A stretch of 14,838 nt of DNA from Candidatus Gastranaerophilales bacterium (GTDB lineage Bacteria > Cyanobacteriota > Vampirovibrionia > Gastranaerophilales > Gastranaerophilaceae). Below are positions 13,026-14,838 of the stretch, one piece after another (within the stretch, counting starts at the first letter, position 1; each line of letters begins with the position of its first letter). Where the stretch lies: assembly GCA_944325615.1 (NCBI GenBank), contig CALVAU010000140.1, positions 1 through 14,838 on the forward strand, given 5' to 3'. The position numbers and the translations under genes are program-made. A model generated the notes under the pieces. That model had not been told where the DNA came from, did not search any database, and saw only the letters and a list, made by a program, of their open reading frames with translations.

Positions 13026-13044
13026 TGCTATAATTTTTTATAGC
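13026..13044 (+). promoter_or_regulatory. extended -10 promoter overlapping a small hairpin
   Basis: TGCTATAAT (13026-13034) is an extended -10 element. The 18 bases 13027-13044, GCTATAA + TTTT + TTATAGC, form a perfect 7-bp inverted repeat that includes the -10 box. This could be an operator, a weak terminator for the upstream gene, or chance. Confidence 0.45.
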
Positions 13045-13054
13045 GGAGAGCTTT

Positions 13055-13537
13055 ATGAATAAATCGATATTAAAAATAATGTTTTTATTAAGTATATTTT
13101 TGGGAATAGTCAGCGGTATGCTGACTATTGTCCCATTTATAGGAGAAATAGTATTTTGGTTATTGATTACAATAGCTGCACCTTTAGTTATTGTTTTTCT
13201 GTCAAGAACAGGTCTTTTAGAAATTAATACAGTAAGACAAAGCACTGTAATTGGCGGATTGATAGGATTTGTTTCTTTTTTAGCGTTTGCTGCAGTTTAT
13301 ATACCGATTGTTGTTGTGCTTGCAAAATTCTTTAATTACTCTCCAAATCCTGGTGTTTCAATGTTTTTAAGTAATGCAACATTTGGACTTATTATATTGC
13401 TGGCAATTTTTATGGGAGTGTTATCAGCTACAATAAATGCTTTTAGCGGATTTGTCGCATATTATATTATAGAATTTGATAAATCTGTTAAAAATCCAAA
13501 AAATGACGATTATACACGGTTTAATATTAGAAGGTAG
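13055..13537 (+). CDS. four-helix integral membrane protein, unknown function
   Basis: A 160-aa protein with about four hydrophobic segments (roughly 7-28, 30-50, 66-88 and 104-140), a short charged loop (RTGLLEINTVRQ, about 51-62) and a polar C-terminus (FDKSVKNPKNDDYTRFNIRR). I do not recognise a family. GGAG at 13045-13048 lies 6 bases before the ATG. The mtnA start codon lies 7 bases after its stop, and the mtnA ribosome-binding site is inside its last codons, so the two are co-transcribed and possibly translationally coupled. Confidence 0.8.
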   Translation: MNKSILKIMFLLSIFLGIVSGMLTIVPFIGEIVFWLLITIAAPLVIVFLSRTGLLEINTVRQSTVIGGLIGFVSFLAFAAVYIPIVVVLAKFFNYSPNPGVSMFLSNATFGLIILLAIFMGVLSATINAFSGFVAYYIIEFDKSVKNPKNDDYTRFNIRR

Positions 13538-13544
13538 AAAAGAC

Positions 13545-14603
13545 ATGGCAGAATTTCATTCAAAAATTAAGACAATAGAGTGGGTAGATAATTATTCAAA
13601 AATGGTCGATCAGACATTGTTGCCTTATGAATTTAAGTATGTACATATTACAAAAGGTCAGCAGATGTATGACGCCATAAAAGCAATGATTGTACGTGGT
13701 GCTCCTGCTATTGGTGTTGCAGGTGCTCATGGTGTTGTTTTATACGCTCAAGAATTGAGAGAAGAAAATTTATCAAGGGATGAATTTGTAAAAAAACTTT
13801 TAGAAAAAGCTGATTATATGGCGACTTCTCGTCCTACTGCGGTAAATTTGATGTGGGCAGTTGAAAAACAAAAAGAGGTTATAAAAAATTCCAAATCTGA
13901 TATTTCAGGTATTGTAGAAGAATTAAAGCAAAACGGTATCAGATTAGAGGATGAAGATATCGCAATAAACAAAAAAATAGGGGATTATGGTGCAGAAGTG
14001 GTACCAAAAGGTGCAACGATATTAACTCACTGTAATGCAGGAGGACTTGCTACTGTTGGGTATGGCACGGCATTGGGTGTTGTAAGAAGTGCTTTTGCAA
14101 AAGACAATACAATACAAGTTTTTGCGGATGAAACAAGACCTCGTCAACAAGGTGCAAGAATTACAACATTTGAACTTACTATGGACGGTATCCCGACAAC
14201 ATTGATAACTGATGGCATGTGCTCATATTTTATGAAAAAAGGCATGATTGATATGGTATGCGTGGGTGCAGATAGAATTGCAGCGAACGGCGATGCGGCA
14301 AATAAAATCGGGACTTATACGGTAGCTATTGCGGCAAAATATCACAATATCCCATTTTATGTAGCAGCTCCGCTATCAACAATAGATACTTCTATTTCAA
14401 CTGGTGATGAAATTGTGATAGAAGAAAGATCTCATGAAGAGGTAACTCATATCAACGGCAAAATTATTTGTGCACCGGATGTGAATGTAATAAATCCTGG
14501 GTTTGATGTCACTCCGAATGAATTGATTACAGGAATAATTACAGAAGTTGGTATTTTAAGACCTGATTATAAAAAATCAATTGCAGAAGCATTTAAAAAA
14601 TAA
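13545..14603 (+). CDS. mtnA: S-methyl-5-thioribose-1-phosphate isomerase
   Basis: Converts methylthioribose-1-phosphate to methylthioribulose-1-phosphate in the methionine salvage pathway, which recycles the methylthio group left from S-adenosylmethionine use. The protein is related to eIF2B alpha/beta/delta subunits. Family blocks are VRGAPAIGVAGAHG (50-63), TSRPTAVNLMWAV (94-106), ILTHCNAGGLATVGYGTALG (159-178), ADETRPRQQGARIT (194-207) and VGADRIAANGDAANKIGT (240-257). The catalytic pair Cys163 and Asp243 corresponds to Cys160/Asp240 of the Bacillus enzyme. At 352 aa it is normal. I chose 13545 over the in-frame ATG at 13476 because the family begins near here, AAGG lies 10 bases upstream, and the longer form would overlap the previous gene. 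Other salvage genes are not in the window. Confidence 0.95.
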   Translation: MAEFHSKIKTIEWVDNYSKMVDQTLLPYEFKYVHITKGQQMYDAIKAMIVRGAPAIGVAGAHGVVLYAQELREENLSRDEFVKKLLEKADYMATSRPTAVNLMWAVEKQKEVIKNSKSDISGIVEELKQNGIRLEDEDIAINKKIGDYGAEVVPKGATILTHCNAGGLATVGYGTALGVVRSAFAKDNTIQVFADETRPRQQGARITTFELTMDGIPTTLITDGMCSYFMKKGMIDMVCVGADRIAANGDAANKIGTYTVAIAAKYHNIPFYVAAPLSTIDTSISTGDEIVIEERSHEEVTHINGKIICAPDVNVINPGFDVTPNELITGIITEVGILRPDYKKSIAEAFKK

Positions 14604-14621
14604 CAGAATATTATTTTAATG

Positions 14622-14656
14622 AAACTCACTCTGTAGTATTTTTACAGGGTGAGTTT
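14622..14656 (+). terminator. hairpin terminator between mtnA and a convergent gene
   Basis: AAACTCACTCTGTA (14622-14635) pairs with TACAGGGTGAGTTT (14643-14656), 14 bp with one G-U, loop of 7. The right arm overlaps the stop codon of the minus-strand gene. T-runs are poor on both sides, so termination strength is uncertain. Confidence 0.6.
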
Positions 14657-14838
14657 ATGCTAAATCATATAATTTTTTTCTCAAGTCATTAATTGAAATT
14701 TTATATTCAGCTTCACCTAACGCAAGTTCTTTTACTTTTTCAGCACCTAGACGTTTTAATAAATTGTTTATATTTTTATTTTTTGAGTTAGTTGTCCAAG
14801 TTAATTCTTTTACATTATTTGCATTTGCATTTTCATAA
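14655..14838 (-). CDS. 3' end of an unidentified gene, cut by the window edge
   Basis: An open frame on the minus strand enters from the right edge and stops at 14655-14657. The visible 60 residues begin YENANANNVKELTWTT and end in a charged, helix-like tail (LLKRLGAEKVKELALGEAEY, then SINDLRKKLYDLA). Its composition is typical of real coding sequence here, and it ends exactly at the shared hairpin, which supports it. I do not recognise the family; the start is outside the window. Confidence 0.6.
   Translation of the reverse strand, partial: YENANANNVKELTWTTNSKNKNINNLLKRLGAEKVKELALGEAEYKISINDLRKKLYDLA

Noticed and set aside
13476..13544. Longer mtnA start overlapping the membrane protein gene
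   Set aside because: Adds 23 residues unlike the family and overlaps the upstream gene; the ATG at 13545 has its own ribosome-binding site.

Overview
The window is AT-rich bacterial chromosome. Two genes carry the prepilin signature FTLAEVLITLGIIGI...AMTLP followed by a DxNGxKGPNxWGxDxF tail motif. I know this combination from uncultured gut relatives of Cyanobacteria (Vampirovibrionia/Melainabacteria, order Gastranaerophilales). Low GC, many short orphan proteins and a type A RNase P RNA fit that. The assignment is an inference from protein style; there is no 16S rRNA here.

Layout. 1-3567: a small orphan gene, an alpha/beta hydrolase, then a hom-thrC pair for threonine synthesis closed by a hairpin terminator. 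3581-4523: prepilin-like gene 1. 4531-4933: RNase P RNA (rnpB, minus strand) with its extended -10 promoter. 5084-6632: three lineage-specific small proteins, the minus-strand one behind a very good flagellar-type (sigma-28) promoter. 6629-7855 (minus): an orphan extracytoplasmic solute-binding protein, divergent from rarA (7891-9120). 9159-10237: prepilin-like gene 2 with a strong promoter and a terminator. 10258-10815 (minus): a membrane-anchored LysM protein, divergent from ruvC (10959-11447). 11481-13019: a secreted or anchored matrixin-like/TPR protein with a broken zinc-protease motif. 13055-14603: a four-helix membrane protein closely followed by mtnA. 14655-14838: the 3' end of a minus-strand gene leaving the window.

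The most unusual structure links the two prepilin-like genes. Both begin with the same module: ribosome-binding site, ATG, about eight codons, a long run of G, then a shared stretch leading into a palindromic interspersed repeat, and only then the prepilin cleavage region. The run is 14 G in gene 1 and 12 G in gene 2. Relative to the well-placed ATG, gene 2 is in frame (ON) and gene 1 is out of frame by one base (OFF). This looks like a contingency, phase-variable switch on a pair of surface pilin-like proteins, combined with repeat insertions that lengthen the leader. Other points of note are the sigma-28-like promoter at 6017-6044, the degenerate metalloprotease, and ruvC, whose -10 box sits exactly where a leaderless transcript would start.

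Most other genes are housekeeping (threonine synthesis, DNA recombination and repair, methionine salvage) and appear intact. Intergenic gaps are short. The only gene-free stretch above 300 bases is occupied by rnpB.
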